Below are positions 26,982 through 36,891 of a DNA stretch of 64,000 nt, piece after piece. The notes below the pieces were generated by a model. That model saw nothing but the letters and a program-made list of their open reading frames with translations, ran no database searches and had not been told where the DNA came from. Source of the stretch: Sycobia sp. Sy_11 (taxonomy: Eukaryota; Arthropoda; Insecta; Hymenoptera; Epichrysomallidae); the NCBI GenBank assembly GCA_018907035.1, contig JACCIC010000222.1, positions 62,001-126,000 of the forward strand. Reading direction: 5' to 3'. Positions within the stretch are counted from its first letter, which is position 1, and every line of letters starts with the position of its first letter. A program made the position numbers and the translations under genes.

Positions 26982-27816
26982 AATCAAAACTGAAAAGACC
27001 AGATTTTTAAATTAAATTTTTATATTGTTTAAAATTAGAAACGCCTTTGCTAGGGTCGATATCTCGGAAGTTTTTAATGCTAGCATATTGAAACAAGATG
27101 CATTTTATTACGCTTAAAAAAAGGAAAAATTTTGAGCCCTTGCACATTTTCATACGACCAATAGAAGTTGAGAAAATTTTTGTTTAAACTATTATTTATT
27201 ACTTGTCATTTAATTAATATTTTAACTTGAAATTTGGCAAGGTGCAAGTATAAAGGTTCATCTATCTTTATATTTATCAATACATTCTAAATTATTAGTA
27301 ATTGTGTTTAAATGTAACATTTATAAAAAGTTTTTACGCATGGCATCAGCGACAGCTGGCGGCAGCTTATTTCTCCTCGCGGAGACATCGCGGCGCCGCC
27401 TACTGAGCATGCGCACATTCGCGCACTGCGTCACAGACAGTTCCAGCTACGTCGCTCTCGATCTTAGTTGTAAAATAGAATATCTTTACTATAAAAGCAA
27501 CTATTTTGATGATTTTTTTTTAATTTAACTTTATTTTTTCTAATCTTCATAGGGCTCTTGGTTCTAATACGGTAATTTTTATTATATCCAATGTATAATA
27601 ACATTAATTAATTCTTTTCAATTTTATATTGGTTTATTTAATAATTTAAAATTACTTTTACTTCATTTTTTGTCTTTATGTTATAATATTAACGTAACTA
27701 AATATTAGTTTTCCTCTTTTCTGATAACTTCCGAGATATTGCCCCTAGCAACGGCGATTTTAACTTTAAATAATATAAAAATTTAATTTAAAAATCTGGT
27801 CTTTTCAGTTTTGATT
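26982..27816. mobile_element. Non-autonomous DNA transposon with 89-bp terminal inverted repeats
   Basis: The left end AATCAAAACTGAAAAGACC (26982-27070) is repeated as the reverse complement at 27728-27816, including the inner TATCTCGGAAG. The arms differ by a handful of bases. Total length is about 835 bp. The centre (27340-27470) is sharply GC-rich compared with the rest. There is no transposase, so this is a MITE-like element. I could not fix its target duplication because the flanks are repetitive, and I cannot assign its superfamily. Confidence 0.75.
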
Positions 27817-28523
27817 ACTATTAATATCCTCTCATGATTGCATTTTACTGCATTAAAAAATTCCCAGCCGTTGGTTAAATTGCAATATAAATAATTTTGC
27901 AACTGGTCGCCATTTTGAAAGTACACTTTGCATTTTGAAACACAGTACAAGTAGATGAAAAAACTTCTATTTGTACCATTATTATTGAATTTCAATTGTT
28001 TAAACAAATTGTATAGCTCTTTGAATATCGAAAATTTTTCCATTTTCATTGTATATTTAACAATAGAAAAATCCACTTTTTGAGTTGTTCATATACGTAC
28101 TTTTGTTCAGAATTATCTCCTGCACAATTTTCATACGAAACATATTTCGATTAGAGCAATATTATTTAAATTATGAAAGAAAAAGTAAAAAAAGAGCTTT
28201 TATTTTTGCTATTTTGCAATAAATAAATACGTCGCCGATGGGGTACGATCCCGACAATTTAGGGTCTTATTCTACGCATCTTCATCTATCATTTAATACA
28301 AAAAATAGGCGTTGGAGAAATTGTTTAATCAAAACCCTAATTCGCCTGGACTAAAATGTAATATCTCAAAGTTCGATAAGAAGTTGCCAGTTCGTACATA
28401 TGACAATATTGAAATGCATTGTTGTCTTTTATAATAACTTTTCTCATAACAAATATTAATATTCAAGGTGATACATATTACTAATATAGTAAAGATAATT
28501 AAAAATTATTCTTTAATAAATAA

Positions 28524-28598
<75 letters not shown>

Positions 28599-28687
28599 AC
28601 ACTAGCTCATTAATTTCTAAAAAATTCTGTAATAATATTTACAATTTAGAATATCCATTCGGAGCTTCTAAAATTTGAATATAAACC
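27817..28687. other. Non-coding, with TA and TG microsatellites
   Basis: (TA)n at about 28530-28562 runs directly into (TG)n at about 28563-28595. A block at about 28430-28500 shares GATACATATTACTAATAT and GAATATTAAT-type words with the end of the dispersed repeat (15.8 and 30.5 kb), so it may be a third, worn copy. The minus-strand frame at 27783-28076 overlaps the MITE arm and is not supported. Confidence 0.45.
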
Positions 28688-29786
28688 AGTAATCTTGTCG
28701 CAGTGAAAAAAATAATTTTTCTTATTTATCACTAGCATCCGGAAATACAATTTCCATTAAAAAATGTGCAATAAATAAAGTATGTATAATAGTGAAAGTA
28801 GAAAAATTTTACAAACATTAGTAAAATCTACAATATTTATTTCACATATTCTGTTGAAAACAAAAGATACGAATCCTTCATGTTTCGTGATTAAATTCTT
28901 TGTGCAACAAGTTTTTTGTGTGGCATTTCTAATGAACGACTGAGTATATATCTGTATTATTATTTTGAAAATTTTATTTTTATAATAATAATCAATAAAA
29001 TTATTCCAAAATTCAGTTGTTTATATATTCGTTCAAAAAATAGAATTGTAATACCCGAAACGAATTGATAGAGAAACTTAAAAGACAGTATAACATTGAA
29101 GCTTATAGGATTAACAATTATTGTTACCAATGATTCAGAAGGAAGTTTAGCTATATCACGAACAATATATAGTACATTAGTGGCTAAGGCTTTAGATTGC
29201 GAATCAGAGCGTAATCTTTGGATTGACTCTTTGAGAACCGATTAGATAAAAAATAGTTTCCAACGTATTCTTCAAAGAAATCAAAATCATGAAATTGCAC
29301 AATTATATCTATATATGTTATTCAAAATTAATAGACGTTCAAAAAAATGAATTTGCCAATTAATTTAAACCAAATGGAATGAGTGTTAAAAATACTAATT
29401 AGAAATCCACATTTTTGTATAAATAAATATATCAAAGGAGAATAAATTTATGTATTTAAATTAAATCTTATTAAATTGAATAAATAATTTTTATCGGGAT
29501 TATTTTTCTTTTATAAAAATTTAATTTAATACTACTGTCATATCATCTTGATACAATATTATACAATTGAATTTAATTTAAAATTATTATTAATTTAATA
29601 ATAATTTTTAATGGAATGCATTATGTTTTCAATAATTGTAATAACTAAAATATCCTCTAAAATATCAAAACTTGATATTTATAGTATTTCCTTATTTTTA
29701 ATACTTCTAAAGATATTTTTCTGATTATAATTGTTATTTCTTTGCTAATTTTTGTGCAAACATTGTTTCACACCTATAAATCGAAA
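28688..29786 (+). repeat. Duplicated segment, copy D2
   Basis: Same-orientation partner of 25952-26915. Its right part (29591-29786) also forms the left arm of the large inverted repeat ending at 30467. Confidence 0.7.
29072..29245 (+). other. Protein-like open fragment, 57 codons, unknown
   Basis: The frame opens after a TAG at 29069-29071 and closes at a TAG at 29243-29245. Its translation has balanced, protein-like composition (for example LTIIVTNDSEGSLAISR), unlike the surrounding AT-rich DNA. It lies in the part of D2 that D1 lacks. It might be a captured exon or transposon piece. There is no start codon and I recognise no family. Confidence 0.25.
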
Positions 29787-30467
29787 GCCATTTACAATGC
29801 CGAATAAATGCAATTCATATATTTATACATTTATAGATGGGGCGCTACTTCGATTGAGAGTCAAGTTCTCCAAAAGTTCTCTTTCGGCTCTCACCGAGCT
29901 CTCTTGAGACACCAAAAAGTTATATGCTTTTTGGCTCTCACAGAGCTTTCCCCGCCTCTCTTCTACTTTGAAAGTGGTTCTCTTATTCCCTTTACAAATA
30001 AGTAATACGTTGTTTATAGATGATAACAATGAAAATTATCATATAAATGAATAGATAAATATGAATATATAAATGCACCACATTGTCTTGTTTGAACCTA
30101 TTATTATTGTATAAGTGGTAGAAAGTATTAATGACTATTGTTTATTGCTTAGTCTGTGATGAAAAACTTATTTAAACAGCTATTTAGCATTTTATGAAGA
30201 AACTCCAAAAATCTGTTTTTAAACCAGAAATGTAATAAATGAATTGCATTTATTCGGCATTGTAAATGACTTTCGATTTATAGGTGTAAAACGATGTTTG
30301 CACAAAAATTAGCAAAGAAATAACAATTATAATCAGCAAAATATCATTAGAAGTATTAAAAATAAGGAAATAATATAAATATCAAGTTTTGATATTTTAG
30401 AGGACATTTTATTTATTACAATTATTGAAAACATAATGCATTCCATTAATAATTATTATTAAATTCG
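29591..30467. mobile_element. Fold-back element with about 234-bp inverted arms
   Basis: 29591-29824 and 30233-30467 are reverse complements with scattered differences. Shared landmarks include GGAATGCATTATGTTTTC, the AAACTTGATATTTATA block, and TTACAATGCCGAATAAATGC at the inner ends. The roughly 410-bp middle has a GC-richer patch with repeated GGCTCTCAC words and no recognisable enzyme. The left arm is also the tail of D2 and resembles the end of D1, so this is a repeat family with a palindromic copy here. Confidence 0.7.
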
Positions 30468-30470
30468 CGC

Positions 30471-30474
<4 letters not shown>

Positions 30475-30516
<42 letters not shown>
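30475..30516. repeat. TA microsatellite
   Basis: A TA run separates the fold-back element from the second copy of the dispersed repeat. Confidence 0.85.
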
Positions 30517-30519
<3 letters not shown>

Positions 30520-31478
30520 TAATATGTATCAGTTAAAAAGTTACTCTATGAATATTAATTTTTTTCTTATCAGAAAATTTACTAAAAATGACGAAAATGT
30601 CGTATGCCCGTACTTGTAACGTATGCTTGATCTTTCAGCTACATTTCACTCGCAACTACTCGCGACGTGACAGAGCAAGGCAATGAAATTCGATCCTGCA
30701 ATAAGAAACCACGATACGAACGCACTTTCGTCCAATACATCGACTGCTAATAGATGTAGTATGCATATATGATCGTTTGAAAATGTAGAATAATATAGCT
30801 TTTTTCCTAAAACTTATACTAAAACTTTATATGTATATAAAGTAAATGAGTATACATACATATATTTATTCATAATAGTTTTTCATCCGGTATATACATA
30901 AAATATTTAAAATTATAGTAAAAATTTAAAGGACAGGGCCCCCTTTACTTGATTGAATTCGTACGATATTGAGCGAGGTTTGCTGCTCCATCTCTTTCAA
31001 AACGCAGCAACATTATTTCTGTCTGTTTTGCCGACAACTATAGTTATTTATTCGAGTTATGGTTACATTGTGAAAGCAATTTACTTTTTCTGTTTTCTCA
31101 AAATATGTGGCATGTGGAGCGATAAAACAAATTTTAATTGGTTCATTATTTTATCGTACAAGTGGAAAAACTCAAATTAGATGCTCAACAAGTACATAGA
31201 ATTCACAATAAATGTTTTCTTTGTAAGATCTGAAACACACTATACTGCGTGCAGCAGACGATTCGTAAAACAAAACTTTTTGAACTGTTTTTTCCTAATT
31301 TAGAAAAATAGATTAATTCATATCTCTGTTTCCCCACTTGTAGAATAATGTGAAGATTTTTTAAAAATGTTTTTCTCTCTAAATAATGCGAAATGACGAC
31401 AAAAACTGAAAAAGTAAATTTGTTTCCGTTTTAGTAGTTCATCATAGCGCTGCGAACGCCGTAAGGAGCACTCTTAAG
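30515..31478 (+). repeat. Dispersed repeat, copy 2
   Basis: Reverse-complement partner of 14853-15806. The shared 75-codon frame is at 30953-31180. The right end reads GGAGCACTCTTAAG, the same terminal word that sits at the centre of the palindrome near 14850. Confidence 0.7.
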
Positions 31479-32207
31479 TATTATTGAAAAACAGGTATAA
31501 TATACTTGCGTGAACTACATACATCAATAAAACTGAAGATTATTTAATTTCATACAATCAGATTTCAAGAATTAATTCGGAACAATGGCTATAACAATTT
31601 TGAAAGTATCATTCATGTAGTTGATAATTTTATTTTACAGTAAAAAATGAACCGACTGTTATTTTAATTTAAAAAATTAGATCTGAAATCATGAAATTAT
31701 TACAAACTATATGAGAAAAATGAAACTGCAATATCTAAGCTTTGTAGGAAATTATAAGAAATGGAAACATTAACATAATTGAATTTAAATTTTGTAATCA
31801 TATATTAATAGCATTGTCGGAAATTAAAAATGTATATTGACTAAGAAAAAATATTTTTTATACATATAGAATATTGTATATAATCATATATATTATGTAC
31901 AGCGAAGTTTTATTTCCCTGTTCAAAACTGAGAGAATTATAGCAGACTTGATATAATAAACGGAAACGTAACGACTAGGCAGCAATGAATTCATAAACCA
32001 GTTTAAAATTTCAGAAAAATATAGCCCAGTTTATTATAGAACTAAGTAAAAATATATTCATATCACTCTATAATATATATCTTCAAATTAATACACTTTT
32101 TGTTGAAGTATCTTACAGAAACGTGTATTAATTTTAATATACTATCTTTTTCCATATCAATAAGACATTAACTTTTAAGTAGTACAATACTAAATTTTTA
32201 AACATAT
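31479..32207. other. AT-rich non-coding spacer
   Basis: I see no coding signal or repeat here up to the edge of the CsRn1-like element. The last four bases (ATAT, 32204-32207) match the four bases after the element's other end. Confidence 0.5.
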
Positions 32208-32312
32208 TGTAGGTATTGCGCAGTTTAATCACTGCGCGACCGCCTACGCGTCGGTCGTAAAAGGGGTTTGCAGAAAGAAACGCGGTGTATAATAATTAAC
32301 AATAAGGTTTAA
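32208..32312 (-). repeat. 3' LTR remnant of the CsRn1-like element
   Basis: It matches 38516-38620 (TGTAGGTATTG through AACAATAAGGTTTA). The rest of the LTR, including U3, is missing. The break falls inside the minus-strand AATAAA signal that is complete in the other LTR. Confidence 0.85.
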
Positions 32313-32572
32313 CCTGGTGTGTGCGGCTCCTGCCGCCGCTGCTGCTGCGGTTGCGCCTGGTGTGCAGTGCGGGCGCGCCTGTGTGCCGGTGTCTGCACTG
32401 GTGCGGGAACTGCTGTTGCGGTTTTAGGCTGCGCTGCTGCTTGCCCGCCGCGTGGCCTTTGTCCGCCGCTGTCTTTATTGTTTGGCTCGGTGCGTTTATA
32501 CACCGTCGCCTAACTTGATGCTGGCCGCGTGCTGAAATCGTCGCTCGCCATTCCTTTCGTTTTCACGCTGAT
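32313..32572 (-). repeat. 260-bp segment also present in the leader (38068-38331)
   Basis: From CTGGTGTGTGCGGCTCCT to CCTTTCGTTTT this is nearly identical to 38068-38331. It covers the end of ORF3 and the sequence after it. On minus both copies can read a Gln/Ala-rich frame containing PNNKDSGGQRPRGGQ, and this copy lacks the 57-bp tandem units found in the other. Confidence 0.8.
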
Positions 32573-33964
32573 GAGCTTCGTACCTCTGCTATTCAGGTTC
32601 ATGAGTAGGTCGCTCGCGCTGGGGTAATAGTCGAAGCTAACGGTGTGCAGCTAGGTGCACTGGTCGAGGTGGAAATTCGCTGGAGGTGCTATCCCGTTCA
32701 TAACAATTTCTTCTAGCGTCGTCGCGTTGCTTGTGATCGCAAGGATTGAATCTTCGGCATACGGATTGTTGTTTACGCGGAGTGATCGCAGCGTCCGCGA
32801 TTCCTTGACGGTGGACCACCTGTAACCGTTGCCCGCTGGCAATTCTTGTTTTTGGTAGTACGCAAAACTGAATGCTTGTAGTACGTTTTCGCCGGAGAAG
32901 ACAGCTGCGAATATTTCGCTGATATGCATATCTTTGTCCAAGTACGCACAGTTTTCGAAATTAAATTTTACAAGTTGTTTATTGTTTTTGACGAATTCGA
33001 CTATGGGTTTCACATACACCTTGGTGTAGTTGACAATCTCAAGTCATCTTAGGCTCGCGAAGTTCGCGTTCGTGAGGCTCGTCACCTGGTAGCGCACGTT
33101 GTTGATTAGGACAAGATGATCCGTACTTTCCGTATGGAAGATGCCGTTGAAGGTGTCGCGGGTTGGTCCTAGCACCAGGCTCTTCGCCCGATAGGAGTCC
33201 GCGATCAGCCTGACGACTTCCACCGTTATTTCAGTATCACTGGTATCGATCTTTTCTAAAGTCGGCTTTTTGCCGTTAAACCACCTGGCTTGTGCACGTA
33301 GCATGCATTCCACGGTGTTTGCGTCGATCGTGATCTGGTCCAATCCGAATGATGCGGACTTGAATCTGAACCGTGACGCGTCTTCAATCATCGTATTGAC
33401 CGCTGATGCTCTGCTGTAGCATTCGTTCGCTGCGTCGAGGTGCATGTGCAACCCAGTGAATTGTCCCGAGTGATTCAACGCGCTATACAATTTCAGAAAT
33501 TCGCTAGACGTGAGCGGCGCCGTGATGCGCTCTAACACCTCTATGCACCCCAACAGTTTTTGCACTAGCGTAGGCAGGTGTGGTGCTCGCGGAAGGTGTG
33601 CTCTTTTTGCCGTCTCCGCTGAGAACATCGCGGGTTTGATCCTCACGGTACTAGGGGTGCCGCGCGGGTAGTACCATTTTAGGCTACTGAGGTAGGATCT
33701 AGCCTGCAAGCGACACGACGTCTCCAGGCTCTTCGTGCTGAGCGTGGCTGTGATAGTGCGCCCGTTTGTAAATGCCTTTTCCACTACCACATCGCCGAAC
33801 CCCTCATTTTTGAGGTAGTCAGTGATATTTGTTTTGGTCGCGAGTGTGCGAATGTTATATAAGAACAGGCGCAGTACCGGCTGGCCGTTGATCACTATTC
33901 GTGGATGTACATAATCGCGGTCGAATCTTTCCTTTGATACAGTACGAAGCATGCCTTTACGCAT
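32510..33964 (-). pseudogene. ORF3: RRM-like plus leucine-rich-repeat-like protein, two nonsense codons
   Basis: One continuous minus-strand frame of 485 codons from the ATG at 33964 to a TAG at 32510-32512, interrupted only by a TGA (33041-33043) and a TAG (32651-32653). Residues about 30-95 follow a beta-alpha-beta-beta-alpha-beta pattern: LRLFLYNI, a helix, DVVVEKAF, RTITATLST, a helix, LKWYYP. That is the order of an RNA-recognition motif, though RNP1 is not canonical. From about residue 195 on come roughly 25-residue units with regularly spaced Leu/Ile/Val and Asn (AKSLVLGP, DHLVLINN, QLVKFNFENC, TLRSLRVNNNP, TLEEIVMNG), like leucine-rich repeats. It lies after integrase, where env or accessory genes sit. 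RRM followed by LRR is the order seen in NXF/TAP RNA export factors. Domain calls are by eye. Confidence 0.5.
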
Positions 33965-34112
33965 ACGGCGTGCTTCGTACTCGTACTTAGCGGTGAATTC
34001 ACCCCTATACTTCGAACGTGTTTGACTTGGTTAGTTCCGTGTGAACTTTGCCGCCGGCTTATCGAGTTGGACGGTGCGCTCGAGTCATTGCGAGTATTTT
34101 TGCGGAGAATAT

Positions 34113-35556
34113 TCAGTCTATGCTTAACGCATTGGTCACCATCGCGTAATTGCGGTATAACGTACTTATCAGCGCTGCAGAGCTCGCTCCGTTGCTGCTT
34201 CTAGCAGGACTGCCTGGGTCAGGCTGGTGCTTCGGCGTTTTTAGAATGCCCCTTAATTGCCGCGCTCGCTCGCGAGTGCTATCGCCGTCTACTATTCCGC
34301 CCGCCTCGCTGTCTACTACTAGATGTTCGTCTGCGCGTGATTGCTCGAACTGATCCGCGTTATCGAGATAGTCGTCGTCGTCGTTCGTTTCGCTTTCTAT
34401 CTCTTCGTTGAGATAGTGTGCAGGTTTAACGCGTTCAATGGATACGGTTTTCTCGCGCCCGTCAATGTCGATGCGCATCGTTTTCCCGTCCATGCTGCAT
34501 TCTAGTACTCGGTGCGGTCCGGAGTACGGTCGGCATAACGTGTGTCGATTGGGGTTTGTCGCGCAAACGAATGGTTTGCGCGCGCTTTTGTGTTCGACTC
34601 GCGACGGTCGCACATTATGGATGAATTCCTTGAGATCGCGGAGGAACGCGCTATCGTCGGGTTCGACTCCATCGTCAACGTAAAACGCACCGGGTATCTT
34701 CAGGGTCGTCCCGTACAAATACTTCGCCGAGCTGACGCCTATATCGGAAGGTATTCGCGTGCGTAAACCCAGTAGTACCATCGGCAGTACTCTGGGCCAA
34801 TCTGGGTTATCACCCTGACATATAAGCGCGGCCTTCAGGTCGTGGTCCCATGTTTCTACTATGCCATTCGCGGCCGGGTGATACGATGTGGTGCGAATTT
34901 TTGTGCAACAAGAGAATTTCAAAAGTTCCTCGAAAAGCCTGGATTCGAATTAGCGTCCCTGGTCGGTAGTAATTATCTCGGGTGCCCCGTATCGCGCTAT
35001 CCAATGCTGCATGATTGCTTCCGCGACTGCGCGAGCGGTGGTGTCCGTGATTGGTACAGCTTCGGGCCATCATGAGTACCGGTCGATCATTGTAAGGTAT
35101 TATATACTGGTAGTCGCTCCTCGCGGTGAGCGGTCCGACTATATCTAAGTGAATGTGCTGAAAGCGCGCGTCCGGAGCCGCGAAGTGGTTCAGAAGTGGC
35201 TTATCGTGTCGTGCTACTTTCGAGAACTGGCACTCCACGCTCTCCTTACACCTTTTCATGATCTATCGGCTCATGTTCGGCCATACATACTGCAGGCGTA
35301 TCAGCCTATCGGTGACCTTCCCACTCGGATGCGACGTGTTGTGGAATAAGTTGAACACCTCGTCGCGTAACGACTCGGGGATATAAGGCCGAATGGTGTC
35401 CCCTTGGATATCGCAATAAAACGGTAAGGTCGCGTCGTCGCTGAACGTTAACTGTCTCAGCTTCAACGGATGCTGAGGATGGCGTAAGACTCGGTACAGG
35501 TCGGGATCCGAGTCCTGCTCTTTCGCCAGTTCTTTAGCGTCTCGACCTCGGCGCTT
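34113..35556 (-). pseudogene. pol: CsRn1-like integrase (broken)
   Basis: Read on minus. The N-terminal region (DPDLYRVLR ... LPFYCDIQG ... RPYIPESLR) and zinc-binding H residues (FHNTSHPSG) are intact to a stop at about 35263. The core continues with HLDIVGPLTA (first Asp), TTDQGR (second Asp, about 34960) and SYHPAANGIVE (Glu), then the C-terminal YGTTLKIPGAFY and PYSGPHRVLE. Interruptions include the stop near 35263, a frameshift near 35090, a TGA just after it (RYS-stop-WPEA) and a TAA directly after TTDQGR. The tail after about residue 180 of the last frame is acidic and then Ser/Arg-rich. Integrase would insert the DNA copy, but this one cannot be made whole. Confidence 0.88.
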
Positions 35557-36891
35557 ATTGCTCGTTTCCCGACCCGTTGTTTTTCGCGATAAATTCTGTG
35601 TGCCTTTTGCACTGTTTGTCGCACGTGAGTGCTTGCGCGCCGTACTTATAGTGCGATTCGCATACGCCGTCGCGTATACGAGGGCTTCGCTTATCTTTTC
35701 GTCGCGCGCTGTTTGGGCTAACCGCCACGTCTGTGCTTGCCGTGGGCGAGGCTGCGCTATCACGCGAGCGCCTAGCATTTGACACTTTCCTATTACTCGA
35801 GCTGCTGCTCCTTGTAGAGGGTACGCGCCGGTTGTTTTGCGGGCTTGTTGGACGCTCGCTGCGCCAGCTACGTGCTTCCGCTTCACGTGTGCGAAGTTCT
35901 CGCGACAATTTTTCTATCTTATCGTATGCGCGTTCGAGTTCGCTGCTTGCTTCGCGAGCTGATCTGGCTTCGTAGCGCAACGCTGAATTCGCGTCGTTGC
36001 ATCTGCGGGCTATCTCGTAAATCTTGTCTGCGTGCGCGGGCGCGCGGTCGTCCTCAACATTAACTATTTGAATCTGGAGAGGCGCGAGCACCAGAATCGC
36101 ATCACGGTATCTACGTGTATTTGATCGCCCGCGAGCTTTGACATTTCTGCGAGAATCTCGCTAGGCCTGCGGTCGTGAATTGTCGTTTCGCGAAACACGC
36201 TTTCCATTCGCTCCTCAATCGAGAGGGAGTATCGTGCGCATAGATCGCGTTTGAGTGCGCTGTACTGCTCCTCCTGAGGGAGATTTTGCAGGCACTCGAA
36301 TAGTGTATCCGTAATCTCGGGCCCTATATGGGTTATCGACGAGTCTAACTTTTCTGCGTCGTCGGTAATACGGAATATCTGCAACATGCGTTCGAACGAC
36401 TGAAACCATCCGTCGCAGTTATGTGTACGGAATCACGGAAAGCGAAAGTTGCGTGGCCGCGTGTTAGGTTGCACGATATTGGCGACTGCCACCGCATTGG
36501 ATTCGGCCGCCCTTGTTGCATTTGCATTTTCGCGTGCGGGTGATCGCGCGCGATCCGCTTGCTTATCCACGCGGTTGCCGTCGCACGTGCTGAGCTCGTG
36601 CATACGTGCACTCATCTCTTCGACTCGGTCGCGTAGTGCCGCTTTCTCGCCTGCCAGCGCGTCAAATCGTTGATTCATTTTTCGGCAGAGCTCCAATAGT
36701 TCTGCTGTATCGGGGTTACTATTCGCGTTGTTTTTACGTGGCGAATGTGTCATCGCCATTTTCGCGTTCGTGTCGACTATCGTGTACGTTGTTCCACTTT
36801 GCGTCTTAATCGCACCTGACTCGATACGCTTGATCTGTAGCCCGCCTTTCTCGATTGTGGGGCTGACGTTCACGGACTCCGGGTTGCTCAT
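35555..36891 (-). pseudogene. gag: CsRn1-like gag (broken)
   Basis: Starts at the ATG at 36891 (MSNPESVNVSP). A coiled-coil-like stretch lies at residues about 60-95 (LLELCRKMNQRF ... EEMSARMHEL). A TGA at 36433-36435 interrupts the frame just before the gag core, which then reads DGWFQSFERMLQIF, a helical run and RRPSEILAEMSKLAGD, as in insect gypsy gag. A frameshift near 36085 leads to a Ser/Arg-rich region and the finger C-x3-H-x8-C-x3-C (CESHYKYGAQALTC, about 35640). Directly after this finger the sequence enters the integrase N-terminus in another frame, so protease, RT and RNase H have been deleted. Confidence 0.85.

Noticed and set aside
33041..33043. Programmed readthrough or stop reassignment in ORF3 or the BEL pols
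   Set aside because: The same elements also carry frameshifts, TAA/TAG stops and deletions, so decay explains the stops more simply.
35558..36063. Plus-strand ORFs opposite gag
   Set aside because: They are antisense shadows of the minus-strand gag, whose motifs (CHCC finger, gag core) decide the strand.
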